64,000 nucleotides of DNA from Thunnus maccoyii (Eukaryota > Chordata > Actinopteri > Scombriformes > Scombridae). Below the pieces are notes generated by a model that was not told where the DNA came from, searched no databases, and saw nothing but the letters and a program-made list of their open reading frames with translations. The position numbers and the translations under genes are program-made. Position 1 is the stretch's first letter, and the number at the start of each line of letters is the position of its first letter. The stretch lies in NCBI RefSeq assembly GCF_910596095.1, contig NC_056547.1, positions 29,577,647-29,641,646 on the forward strand, written 5' to 3'. This document shows, in pieces, positions 52,698 to 62,920 of this stretch.

Positions 52698-53558
52698 GAC
52701 GTTGTCCTTGGTAGCGCGAAGGCTTCTGGAAGAGAGCGCGCAGAACAGGTAAGTTTCTTGAGTTAGTTACTAGATCTTTAACATATGTGGAATGACGAAT
52801 GACATCCACACACGAGCACCGTGGTTCAGCACGTGTGAATTTATCCGAAAGTTGAAACGTGACGTCTCCAAATGTTGAGCGCCACATTGTCCTCGTGTGG
52901 CGCGGTGACTGTAGCTAACAGTTAGCTCGATGCTAACATGGCTATGTAGTAGTCGTGTCTTCAGTGCGTTGTGCACTCGTTTCTGGTTAACTACTAACAC
53001 TCCCATTATTTTGAGTAAGTTTCTGTCCAATAAAGCGGGGAAAAGGCTTAATGGGCACATATTTGACTTGCAAAACCCTATTCTGTGCACCGCCTGAAAC
53101 TTGATATGCTGAGGACATTAATTTACTAGCAACACAAATTACACACAAAAGCTGCCGTAGCCACAATTAGCGCCTCCTATATACTTGTAATAACATTTGA
53201 GATGTTGCCTTGAGTACATCAGAGGGAATTAAGTTTCTGTTTTCTTTGATTATAGATGGCAGTTGGACGAAGAAAGCAGCTGCTACCCTTGTTGCCACGT
53301 CGTTTGGTCAAGAAATGGAGAATCACCTGAGAAATGGGTTTTATAAAGCTGCTCAAACCAGCAGCAAGTATCTACAACTGGCTGATAAGGTTTGTCAAGT
53401 TTTTGTGTATTTTGACAGTGGGGAAAATCTTAGTCATGAATAAATGAAAGGAATAAGCTAGGGCTAATTGTGCTATTAATAATGTCAAGATGAAGAGTGC
53501 AAACACAAATGCAGAGTGACAGCAAATGACCTGCCATGTTCATAAAATCACTGCCTGT

Positions 53559-53590
53559 GGGGGAGGGGAGGGGAGGGGAGGGGAGGGGAG
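53559..53590. repeat. (GGGGA)n tract
   Basis: About six GGGGA units in intron 2 of the snoRNA host gene. Four or more G-runs of four could form a G-quadruplex in the RNA. Confidence 0.85.
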
Positions 53591-53620
53591 AAATAACCCA
53601 TAACTTGAATCATCCACTTC

Positions 53621-53747
53621 AGTGCCACAGTTCAGACTAATCAGTGGGGTTGTCCTGTTCAGTGGGCTGATCCCAGGCCAGCAGTGGCTACAGAACATCA
53701 GGTTTTGCTTTCACCTCTGCACTGATGGTTGCTGAACGGTGACAATG
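53621..53747 (+). ncRNA. H/ACA snoRNA candidate 1 (host intron 2)
   Basis: The 5' hairpin is closed by GCCAC (53624-53628) with GTGGC, with an inner stem ATCAG/CTGAT. It is followed by an H box, ACAGAA, at 53690-53695. The 3' hairpin (CATC paired with GGTG at its base) is followed by ACA at 53742-53744, three nucleotides before the predicted end. The 3' hairpin is the weakest of the set, so this call is less certain than the others. Confidence 0.5.
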
Positions 53748-54890
53748 AGGCCTGGCACACTCACCTGTCTGTTGGTTTTAATGTTTTGCCTTGACAACAG
53801 TGTATTATACATAAAATGCAATATGCATGAGGTATCCTATACATATTTAGTTACTAGCTTGGCTACAAGGTGCTTCAGTGGCATATTGAGAGAAATGAAA
53901 CCCAATCTCTCTTTTGTAGGTGATGACCTCATTGCTGGGAGTGTGATGTGGAAGAGCCCTTGCAGTATGTGCTGCCCCTCTGGGACATGAGGTTAGTATT
54001 TGTCATCTTGGTAATGAGTCTTACTGTATTCACTGGAAGAAATAAAATCAAGCCTCTCTGCTTAGAATGAGTTAGCCTGGAGACTGGTGTGCAGCACAGA
54101 GTTCTCCTGAGTAGAGATGCACACATTGCCATCACACTCTGCTGTGCAGAGTTGATGTAAAGCCACTGTCAGTGTTGTGGGCGTGTTTGCTCTAATTGCC
54201 CACCATGTCATTCCAATTAAGATAAGGAGGTTTCCAGCTGGAATGATAGCATGTTAAGTGTGTGCTGATGTTTTAGTTTGTCAAGTAAGATCAAAAAATA
54301 CTCAACAACCTTTTTTTCTTTCTAAGTTTCATGACAAACTTGATTAAAACTAAAGTAAGCTTTTAATAGACAAATGAACTAATTACCGTTTTAATGCTAA
54401 GTCTTATTAAATGATCTGCATGCGTCTGTGCAATCACACTGACACTGCTGCTGCCCAAAAATATCTTCATTCAGAAGTTGATTTATCCAGTTTACCTTTA
54501 ACTCTACTGTCAGTAAGAAGCATCTTACACTCAGTAACATCTGCTGGATACAGCACAATACTTGAGTGTTTGTGGGTTGTTTTTTTTTGTTGTTTTTTTT
54601 TGGTTTTTCTTTTCTTTTTAAATCTTATTATGATTACATGATTTTGAAAATCCTGATGCTACCCAAACATTCCTGGGAAATATAATAGAAAAAGTAATGT
54701 TCTCCCAACACTGCACATAAAATGGCTAATGAAAGAAATGCAAAATGAAAGAATCAGAATATCACCTGTATATTGAAACATACTTCTATTTAAACACATC
54801 CTCTGTTTATAAATTGCAGGCAGTACAGTGGAAACACAACCAGAACTCTGACAATGACTACACATTATGTTTAAGTGTAAAATGTTTGTT

Positions 54891-55019
54891 GGCACAGTAT
54901 GAGCTCTGGTCCTGTCAGGTGGGCCGTAGAGCTCCATACAGTGCAAAGAGCAATTAATTCTCTTGCAACCCACTGCTGTTCACTCTCTGCAGCAGTGTTA
55001 CTGATGAGAAGTGACAGCT
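54891..55019 (+). ncRNA. H/ACA snoRNA candidate 2 (host intron 3)
   Basis: The 5' hairpin pairs GCAC...GTGC and TATG-GCTCT...AGAGC-CATA. The H box AGAGCA is at 54947-54952. The 3' hairpin has a basal stem TTCTC/GAGAA, symmetrical internal loops that could form a pseudouridylation pocket, and an inner stem CACTGCTG/CAGCAGTG. ACA is at 55014-55016, three nucleotides before the end. The 3' end lies 68 nt before the acceptor of exon 4, a usual spacing for vertebrate intronic snoRNAs. Confidence 0.75.
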
Positions 55020-55154
55020 GCTTCTTTGACAGCTTGTTAATGTTTGCTAATGCCAGTGGATTTTAACAGTGTTGTGTCTGTGGCAGGTGCAGGTGCAGGA
55101 GCAGACCACCAGCCAGCAGGGTAAGTTGTGCTACAGAATACATCCACTAGTGAC

Positions 55155-55225
55155 TTGTTATGATGATTGGCTAAATATGTTCAACTGCTCTGAAACTGTG
55201 AGTGACAGCTGCCTCTCTGAACAAC
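55155..55225 (+). ncRNA. C/D-box snoRNA with 28S rRNA guide (host intron 4)
   Basis: Box C ATGATGA is at 55160-55166 and box D CTGA at 55217-55220. The flanks TTGT (55155-55158) and ACAA (55221-55224) form the terminal stem. An internal D' CTGA is at 55190-55193, with a C'-like TGAGTGA at 55199-55205. The 13 nt before D' (ATGTTCAACTGCT) are exactly complementary to AGCAGTTGAACAT of vertebrate 28S rRNA, as I know that conserved stretch. By the D+5 rule it would direct 2'-O-methylation of the last G of AGCAG. The 3' end is 74 nt before the exon 5 acceptor. Confidence 0.78.
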
Positions 55226-55544
55226 GTAATGACTCTGAGATCTGAATGTGCTGATGCTCCTGGAAACATATCCTTCATCCTGCCTCTTCCTCCTACAGGT
55301 TTCTGCTGCAGCCTCCCCTCCTTGCCTCTCTGCACTGAGGCAACAGCATGGAAGTACAAAGGGTGTGTATTGACATCACTGTTTCCCATGACACCCACCA
55401 CCCCCACCAAGTGCCAAAACAAACCAACAGGTGGCTGCTATAAATGGATAGAGCTGTGATACTAGGAGGAAAACAAACCACAATCAGCAGTGACATTGTA
55501 CAGGACACTCAATGGATTAGCATAAACTAGAGACAGACTAGTAA

Positions 55545-55683
55545 CAGCACTGTATGGTATCTGCAGCCAGCTGGATCGTCAGCTGGTTTGTTCATAAGTC
55601 AGTGCTAGAGAATCTCAACATGTGGCATCGTTGGTCTCCTTGCTGCATGTGTGTGGAGTCCTGGTATATCTGTTGAAACACAC
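55545..55683 (+). ncRNA. H/ACA snoRNA candidate 3, copy A (host intron 5)
   Basis: The 5' hairpin is closed by AGCACTG/CAGTGCT, with an inner stem CCAGCTG/CAGCTGG. The H box AGAGAA is at 55607-55612. The 3' hairpin base is CAACA/TGTTG, and ACA is at 55678-55680, three nucleotides before the end. It lies within a 159-bp block (55540-55698) repeated without any difference at 56705-56863. Confidence 0.75.
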
Positions 55684-56181
55684 CCATCCTCTAAGAAAAC
55701 AGGTTGATCATGGATTTGAAACCACTCTTTAATTGTCTATAGTTATTAAAAGTGATGTGTAGAGCAGATATGTTACTGTAGGAGCAGTTCATCCATCTTT
55801 TAAATTAGGACTCTTGTTTGTAGTGTTGACTCAAAGCAGAAGTTGTACTGTGTAAAGTGCAGGCAGTCAAAGGAAACATCAGGGATACACACTTTCTCAT
55901 CTGGTCTCCCAATACTGATTCCAGTTAAATAAACTGGGGGAGGGATGCTGAGTACCGTCTGATGCAGTGCTTTTATTTTTCTCTGTACACCTGGCTGTGT
56001 GGAACTGACTGATTATTCTTAATGTATGTGAGGCTGTAAACAGATTTCTTACTGTCCTGCCTCTACTTCCTGCAGGTTTGCACTGCAGTAAGAGCCTCCT
56101 TATCCCAAGGCTTCAGCAGGGATTCAACAATAAGAGGTGAGTGTCAAAGTGAAAGAAATGATTTGGCTGATTTGGTGAAAG

Positions 56182-56314
56182 CTGAGGTCTATCCCGACAG
56201 ACCTTGATCTGTAGGGTCATGTCGTTGGAAATGCCTCAGAGAGCAAATCTGTAGTTTCGCTTTACCCACATGTTCACTGCCATGAGCCCTGTGGGATATT
56301 ACTGCAGAACATAC
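56182..56314 (+). ncRNA. H/ACA snoRNA candidate 4 (host intron 6)
   Basis: The 5' hairpin is closed by CTGAGG/CCTCAG, with an inner ACAGA/TCTGT. The H box AGAGCA is at 56240-56245. The 3' hairpin is closed by CTGTAG/CTGCAG with inner CCCACA/TGTGGG. ACA is at 56309-56311, three nucleotides before the end. Both hairpins and both boxes fit the family well; the guided site is not worked out. Confidence 0.75.
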
Positions 56315-56709
56315 GCTGACCTGTGGACACTGTTTGAGTAGTAGCAGGCAGTGCTCCACCGTAATGTACCATGACAACACTGGTGTCTGACAAATAACTC
56401 TTCATCAGACATCTGAGCCACAGGAAGCTCGACTCTGGTGCAGAATGAACAGAAGATGTATGAGTGAAGTCAGGTTTCACTTTGTGTGAACAGCAGTTGA
56501 CTTTTTGCTATTAAAGTTGTGCTTTTAAAACTTATTTTACACCATCATGTGACTGTCATGTCATTTGTTGGCACTTTACTGAAAGTTGTCACTCTCTCTT
56601 CAGGTCACACTGATGACAGAATCATGAGTCTTATGGACTTCCAACAGTGGTGAGTGGGTTTGTCTTTCTATGATTACATCATGTGTGAATGACTGGATGT
56701 TAACAGTAA

Positions 56710-56848
56710 CAGCACTGTATGGTATCTGCAGCCAGCTGGATCGTCAGCTGGTTTGTTCATAAGTCAGTGCTAGAGAATCTCAACATGTGGCATCGTTGGT
56801 CTCCTTGCTGCATGTGTGTGGAGTCCTGGTATATCTGTTGAAACACAC
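56710..56848 (+). ncRNA. H/ACA snoRNA candidate 3, copy B (host intron 7)
   Basis: Identical over 159 bp (56705-56863) to copy A in intron 5, so it has the same hairpins, H box (56772-56777) and ACA (56843-56845). The flanks diverge at once on both sides, so the duplication unit or later conversion tract matches the snoRNA closely. Confidence 0.75.
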
Positions 56849-57577
56849 CCATCCTCTAAGAAATCATGTTCATGTAGTCCTGAGCCTGCTGGCTGATCCA
56901 CAGGAGCTGACTAAAGAACAGGCTGCTTCTACACACATCCAGATTTTAATTTCTTGCTGTGAAATTGCTCACTTCACGTTTTTAGCTTTATGATGAAGTC
57001 TCTATTCTTTCTACATTAGGTTTTATATCAAAGTATACCCACTTTTGGTTGAATGTGGCTGTGATGTGTGTGTGTGTGTGGAAAATGATCACATGAATGA
57101 CATGGTACACTAATAAAAATGCATGTGCTTGTCATCAACACGTTTCTGATTTTTAAATCCTGATTCTTGTTCTGCAGGTTTGTGCAGTAGAGCAGAGCCT
57201 CCTTTACCCAGCCTCCATCCAGCCTGATGTAACACAGGTGAGCATTAATGTCAAGCTTGTAACATTTTTTTGTTTTATATTAATCATCACAGGTCAAGTC
57301 AGTATTTTATATAACAAGAATCCTTCTGATGAATGAAGATGTGCAGAAGTTTCTTTTTGTTATTTAGACCTACAATAACAGTTATAATCTAGGAAATGGA
57401 ACTGATGTTTCACCTGAGTGTTTGTGAAGATCAAGGAAATATGAAATGTATAAGATATACTTCAGTGATTGAATGAATAAACTGCTTTCAGATTGCTGAA
57501 CCATCCTGGAGACATCCATGAGGACTGTCAGCAGCCCTTCACTGTGAGTATCCACCACTGCCTCCTCTGCTTTGTGT

Positions 57578-57702
57578 TTGGTCATATACCAAGGCTTTCA
57601 GGCATCTCTGTTCCTGACTTGCTGTGGAATTGACCAGAAAATAAAACCCATCCCAGCGGGTTTCTTTAGCAGCCTGCTGAAGAAAACCTGCAGGGAACAT
57701 GA
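57578..57702 (+). ncRNA. H/ACA snoRNA candidate 5 (host intron 9)
   Basis: The 5' hairpin is closed by GGTCA/TGACC with inner TCAGG/CCTGA. The H box AGAAAA is at 57636-57641. The 3' hairpin has base CCC/GGG and a long stem TTTCTTTAGC/GCTGAAGAAA. ACA is at 57697-57699, three nucleotides before the end. Confidence 0.72.
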
Positions 57703-60116
57703 CCTGTCTTTTGCTTCTGTTGTCAGTTTTACAATACTTTTATCAACCTAATATTTGATCATCTGTGTCATTTGAAAGTGATGCATGAATAAAATCACTG
57801 TAACACTTTGTTGTTGAATGCAACAGCTGAACCTTTGCATCCTTTATTTTTCAGAAGCAGCAGATTGACGCAGAGCTCTGGGACCAGCTGACAACACTGA
57901 TCAGTACTTTGATATGCTGTCACTTGCTTTGTAATTATCACATTTGTAAAAACAGGTGTGTTTACTGCATCAGATTTTGTTTGTTTTCTACTCTGTGCTC
58001 AATAAAAAAAAATCAGTGACTCAATAACTCCTCACTTTTCTTTTAGTCTCGTAATATCTTAACAATAAGGATAAAATGACATGTGTACAGGTTTCTATAA
58101 ACTGACTGAATGTCAGTAAAAAAACAGGTCACTGCAGGCGATAAGTCTGTAGGTGAACTTTCTAACAGGATGTACACTACACAGCAGAACAATTGTGTTC
58201 TTCCAGTGCTACGGTGTACACAATAACACGTTCACTAAAATCAAAGTCAGTGCAATGGATGAAAAGTGCTGTCATACATGTAAGCATGTGTGTTTCATTC
58301 AAAACAAAATGTTCTGTAATGTAGTGTAATTTATCAACTCAAATACTGCAGAGATGAAATGACATCTTTCCTGAGCTGGCTGTTTGTACTAGAGTTCACT
58401 ACAGCTTCCTGCTGAAATGTGGGATTTGATACATCAAGAGCAAAGGTCAATGTCCTCAGGTACCATGGATGAATTCAGAGAAGAAGACAGAACCTAAGCA
58501 CCAACACTGGTCTGGTTCCTATCAATCAGAGAATGGAGTCGTCAGCATCCTGCTGGGGAGGTTGTGGTCGATTTTGAGACCTAAAAAATTTAAGAATCGG
58601 TCTGATTAATAACCCGAAGATAAATGCTGAGATAAAATAATTTTAGACGATCTAAAACATGATGCATTACAAATAATTGATATGATCTCCCCCAGAACTG
58701 GTTCACTATATATCCATGTTTGTAACTGTGGCAGTACGTTTCCTCCACTAGGGGGCAGCAGGGTTACACTAGCAGAGTAACTCAGCTGTTAAACAGACAA
58801 TGAGTTCAGGTTTCATCATGTTCTTTCAGGAGTCATCCTGGAAAGGAGGCTCTTTTCTGATTGGGTGGCACAACAGAATGTCTCCTGACAACCTTCTTTA
58901 GCTCTCTGTGATATAAAAAGCCAACGTTTTGTATTGTAATTAAGTATTTGTCCTCTGTCCATCTATTATGTTTTGACATGCATGAGCCTGTGGAGCTCAC
59001 CACAGGTGCATGTATTGCTTTGTGCACGTTACGTCACTCAGCTCATTCATTGGCTGACAAACATGTACCCATCTCATTCATTGGTCGGACACATTGTTGC
59101 TTACTGATCACCTCAAAGCACATCACTCAGTTTTTTCCTTTACGTACAAACATCAAGCACAAGGCAGGTAGTTATTGCCACCTAATTACATAAGTCTCTA
59201 TTTCAGTGAACGTGTAACAGTACACTCATATCATACATGCATGCATATTTTGTTTACAGGAAGTGCAGAATCAGAGGACTGATCAATTCACTTTCTGAAT
59301 AACAGCCTATATTCTCAGTAAAGAAGCAAGCTGCCGACTCTTTACAACCAGCCTCTACGTCTTCAAATGACTGAGGATTTGGGTGCAGTATCCCTTTAAA
59401 GAACATTCTGCCGATGGAATCAGGGCGTCTACAAAAAATTGGGTGAAAGTTCACAGAAGGGAACAAAGAGATGTCATCAGATCCAAAACAGCTTCTAGTC
59501 CACGCCGCAAGGAACAGCAGTTGGCTGTGCAGGTCACATGACGCCATACGTACAGAAGAAAGAGCTGCGAGAGAAGAGAATGCCACACATTCAAAAACTT
59601 CTCTTCATCACAGCTTGAAACATTAGCACCAATATATATTTAATTTCAATGATGCAGTCAGCCAGGCGGAGCCACAGACAGACTGATGTTCATGTCGTCT
59701 TCAACAAATCTGACTGCAAAGAATTAGACCCCATGTTGGACCATTGTATCCACTTCTCAGAATAACAGGACTTCTGCTAATGAAACATTATGAAGACACT
59801 GTATCTCTGTGATGTCCTCTTCAGTCCTCATATATGAGGCGTCCATAGAATTACACTTACAATCCAATACAACAGCCCTGCAACAAACACTATCTTGGCT
59901 TCTAATGGTCAGTACACAGATATATAACATATACATACAGTACATGTAAAGCATGGGTGTAGTTATATATGCAGTGGTACAAGAAACATCTATATACACT
60001 AGGTAGTAAATGGATGAAGAACTAATGTAACTATTTACATTACAATACACTTAGGCCATGTACATGGTGTGCACATTGTGAAAATAGCTGTGCATGTGCA
60101 CATATTTAAACATTTG

Positions 60117-60173
<57 letters not shown>
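60117..60173. repeat. Compound (TA)n(TG)n microsatellite
   Basis: About 12 TA units followed by about 16 TG units. Confidence 0.9.
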
Positions 60174-60174
<1 letters not shown>

Positions 60175-60244
60175 CACTGTATATATTGTAGTATAATATT
60201 GTGTTATGAAATAGTAATAATAATCATTGTAAATTGTTTTATAA

Positions 60245-60345
60245 TATGTTTTGTTGGCTTTTAGTTCCCTGACCCTGATGAAACAAGACTTTATCTCAGC
60301 TGCATTTGATAAGGCAGACATGACAATAAACTTGAACTTTAAACT
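60245..60345 (+). repeat. Possible LINE 3' tail
   Basis: The end reads AAGGCAGACATGACAATAAA then CTTGAACTTTAAAC. GACAATAAA.TTGAA is the usual 3' end of L2/Maui-type LINEs in fish. No coding part is attached. Confidence 0.4.
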
Positions 60346-61172
60346 TCTTTCTTTTGTCAGAAATGATTTTTGAGTTTAAGGGTTTGAATGTTGTTGTAAG
60401 CTACCAGAGAGCATTTTGCTGTTTGTGTAACCCACTTTCCCACAGAGGTCAATACAAATCAGTCTGAACTCTCACCTCTGATGTGATAGAGAGTCAGTTG
60501 ATAAGCATCGAAAACGACCTGCTGTGTCACTGATAGATCTTCTGCCACAGCTGCTACTGTCCATTCAAACAGAGTGTTTGGTTAAAAGAGTTCATATTTT
60601 GGTATACAGGCAGTTTATGCAGGCTCCACACTTAAAATTGCCTTGAAGAGGTTTAGTTGTTAGTTGACTGTTGGACACTTCAAAGTGTTGACATGTTCTT
60701 ACAACTCTATCCCTTATGTTTCTTGCCCTTTTAAAAGTTACCACAGGTTAAATTTAGGGATGAGTCATTTTGCAGAATATGCCAATGTTTTATGATTATG
60801 TCCCTGACATTCTTAGTTTGCAGGTAGTTTGCAGTGCAGTAACTAAGGTGTGGCTTATACTTAACAATAGTGTGGAAGTCATATAGTACAGGGTGGATGG
60901 GGCATAAATATTTTCCATTAATATCAGTGGCCCATGTTCACATCTCATATCAACTGCTGTTATCAAGGTCAAGAATGAGCCTTCAAGTCCACATGGAAGA
61001 AAAGTCCCAGAGATTCTCAGAATCCTGGAAAGATTTAACGTCTACAGTTCCTTGGCACAGATCTAACTCAGTCTGCTGATGCAGACTGTGTGATACAATC
61101 AAAAGCTCCACAACATTTAAGAGGACACTGAGTTGTGAATCAGTTGATATTGTTCTGTCAGTTGCTCTTTGT

Positions 61173-61533
61173 GAGGTAAAGATGTAAAATCAAGTGGATA
61201 TGGTTGCTTTAAATGAGTCATTTTGAAGTAAAGATGTAAAATCAAGTGGATATGGTTGCTTAAAATGAGTCATTTTGAGGTAAAGATGTAAAATCAAGTG
61301 GATATGGTTGCTTAAAATGAGTCATTTTGAAGTAAAGATGTAAAATCAAGTGGATATGGTTGCTTAAAATGAGTCATTTTGAGGTAAAGATGTAAAATCA
61401 AGTGGATATGGTTGCTTAAAATGAGTCATTTTGAAGTAAAGATGTAAAATCAAGTGGATATGGTTGCTTAAAACGAGTCATTTTGAGGTAAAGATGTAAA
61501 ATCAAGTGGATATGGTTGCTTAAAATGAGTCAT
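61173..61533. repeat. 52-bp minisatellite, seven copies with alternating variants
   Basis: The unit starts GAGGTAAAGATGTAAAATCA, continues AGTGGATATGGTTGCTTAAA and ends ATGAGTCATTTT. Seven copies are in register. The third base alternates strictly between GAGG and GAAG from unit to unit, giving a 104-bp higher-order period. Copies are otherwise nearly identical. Exceptions: unit 1 has CTTTAAA, unit 6 has AAACGAG, and the last unit loses its end. Confidence 0.95.
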
Positions 61534-62616
61534 ACCTTAACTAGTTGACTAAATGTCAATTCTGTCTCATACGCAGAATAAAAAATGTAATTGGGGTATT
61601 TTCCACAAAATGCAGTATGAGTTGAGTAAACAGTAAGTAAATGTGGTTACTTGTATACAAATAATCTGTAAAATGTGTGAAACCCTTTACTAAGACATTG
61701 TCTTGAAGATATATTATTTTGCTAATATTTGCAAGCAAAAGATGCTGAAACAGTTAGCAAACTAAACATAATGGCAAAATGTTTGAAATAACCAAAGACA
61801 ATGGATGAGTGGTTGATATAGTTAGCTAAAAGTAATGAAATGTCCATCTCCTGCCACTCTTAGTGGTAGTAGTACAAATGCAAACTTAACTAAACCAACG
61901 TTAATTAAGATTGACAGGGTCAATTGTATGAAAAGATTAAATAGTACACAGTTTATTATATTTAAATGAACACATTTGGATGAAGGGGTACTTGAGTTTA
62001 TCTGATACATCTGGCAAAAAAGGTTGGGAACCACTGGCCTGGTTAAGGTGACAACCATGAACCCCAACATCCTCAGCTCAAGTCCGGTGGATTTCCCCAT
62101 CTGTCTCTCCTCAAATCTGATTCTCTCTCTACTGCTAAACTTATAGTTCAGTACATTTACTCATACTGATAACTTTACCAACCACATTTTCATTCAGCAG
62201 CCAAATCCACACTGTATTATTTAACTATTTAATTTACCTTATAGTACACGTTTGTCTGTTGACTATTATCCAAAACTGTGAAGTGCTTGTAACAAATTCG
62301 TTAATATATAGTATATATTATATTTTATTAGTATATGCTATTAGGAGATACATGCATATATTCAAAACTTAATCATGCTGTTTTTTTGTCTGGATGTACA
62401 TATTTCCAGCCCATCCCTACTAATAATAGACTGAGGGTTTTCAGGATCGATGTCTGTGACGATGAAACACTTCCAATGATGACTCAATACTCAGGTATAT
62501 TCTGATATCCAAACCGCCTTCACCTAATTTCATGTGTTTACTACAAATGTTCTTTTCTGTGTCTGACTTCAACTTCCTGTGCTACATCTGCTGAGCATGC
62601 TGTACAGTCTCCCAGC

Positions 62617-62764
62617 CATGCGGTGTCCACGCGTCGGTTTCGAGTGCTGATTGGCTAGAGCTCACACAAACAACCGTTCTCCACCAATAAGATCAGTGAG
62701 CACGCGCTGAGCCATGCTGTTCACTCTGGCTCCTCATGGGCAGCTGAGGCTCGTCATATAAAAA
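62617..62764 (+). promoter_or_regulatory. txnip: txnip proximal promoter: ChoRE-like E-box pair, NF-Y boxes, TATA box
   Basis: CATGCG at 62617-62622 and CACGCG at 62628-62633 are separated by exactly 5 bp, the layout of a carbohydrate response element bound by MondoA/ChREBP-Mlx. ATTGG at 62650-62654 and CCAAT at 62684-62688 are likely NF-Y sites. ACAAACAACC between them resembles a forkhead site. A further GCACGCGC is at about 62699. TATAAAAA starts at about 62757, giving a start site near 62788 and a 5' UTR of about 130 nt. Mammalian TXNIP has the same set of elements. Confidence 0.65.
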
Positions 62765-62920
62765 CTGCAGTGCCCTCTTTGTTTACAGCAGACAGAAGTG
62801 GAAGTCAGTACTTCCCAATTCGAGCGATCGCTTCCCAGCGGCTCCATCAAATAGCCAGAAGGCTCGACACGTTTCAGCCCAGTTTTTTTTGTCTGTTTTG
62901 GGTATCCTAAATACGCAGTC

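Larger units (their letters stand above)
52692..58025 (+). ncRNA. Spliced non-coding snoRNA host gene (SNHG-like), ten exons
   Basis: Ten short exons are bounded by good splice sites: 52692-52748, 53256-53389, 53920-53991, 55087-55120, 55299-55362, 56076-56136, 56604-56649, 57178-57237, 57492-57543 and 57855 to about 58025. The last contains AATAAA at 58001-58006. No reading frame runs through them; the longest start-led frame I see, at 53256, stops after 24 codons. Introns 2-7 and 9 each contain an H/ACA or C/D snoRNA candidate listed separately. Intron 8 shows none that I trust. This organisation (TOP start, weakly coding exons, one snoRNA per intron) is that of SNHG genes. Exons 5, 6 and 8 resemble one another, as though exon-intron units were duplicated. 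I do not recognise a mammalian counterpart at the CHTOP or TXNIP loci. Exon boundaries are predictions without transcript support. Confidence 0.65.
58026..62616. other. Intergenic region between the snoRNA host gene and txnip
   Basis: No supported coding exon. It contains a compound microsatellite with a LINE-like tail (60.1-60.35 kb) and a 52-bp tandem repeat (61.17-61.53 kb). The rest shows nothing that I recognise. Confidence 0.45.

Noticed and set aside
54085-54165. Hairpin GCACAGAG...CTCTG-TGTGC in host intron 3
   Set aside because: It is a good single stem, but no H box or ACA follows at the right place, and intron 3 already contains a well-formed H/ACA candidate.
57325-57415. Possible C/D snoRNA in host intron 8 (TGATGA at about 57329, CTGA near 57415)
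   Set aside because: The sequences flanking the boxes do not pair, there is no clear D'/C' pair, and no rRNA guide is apparent.
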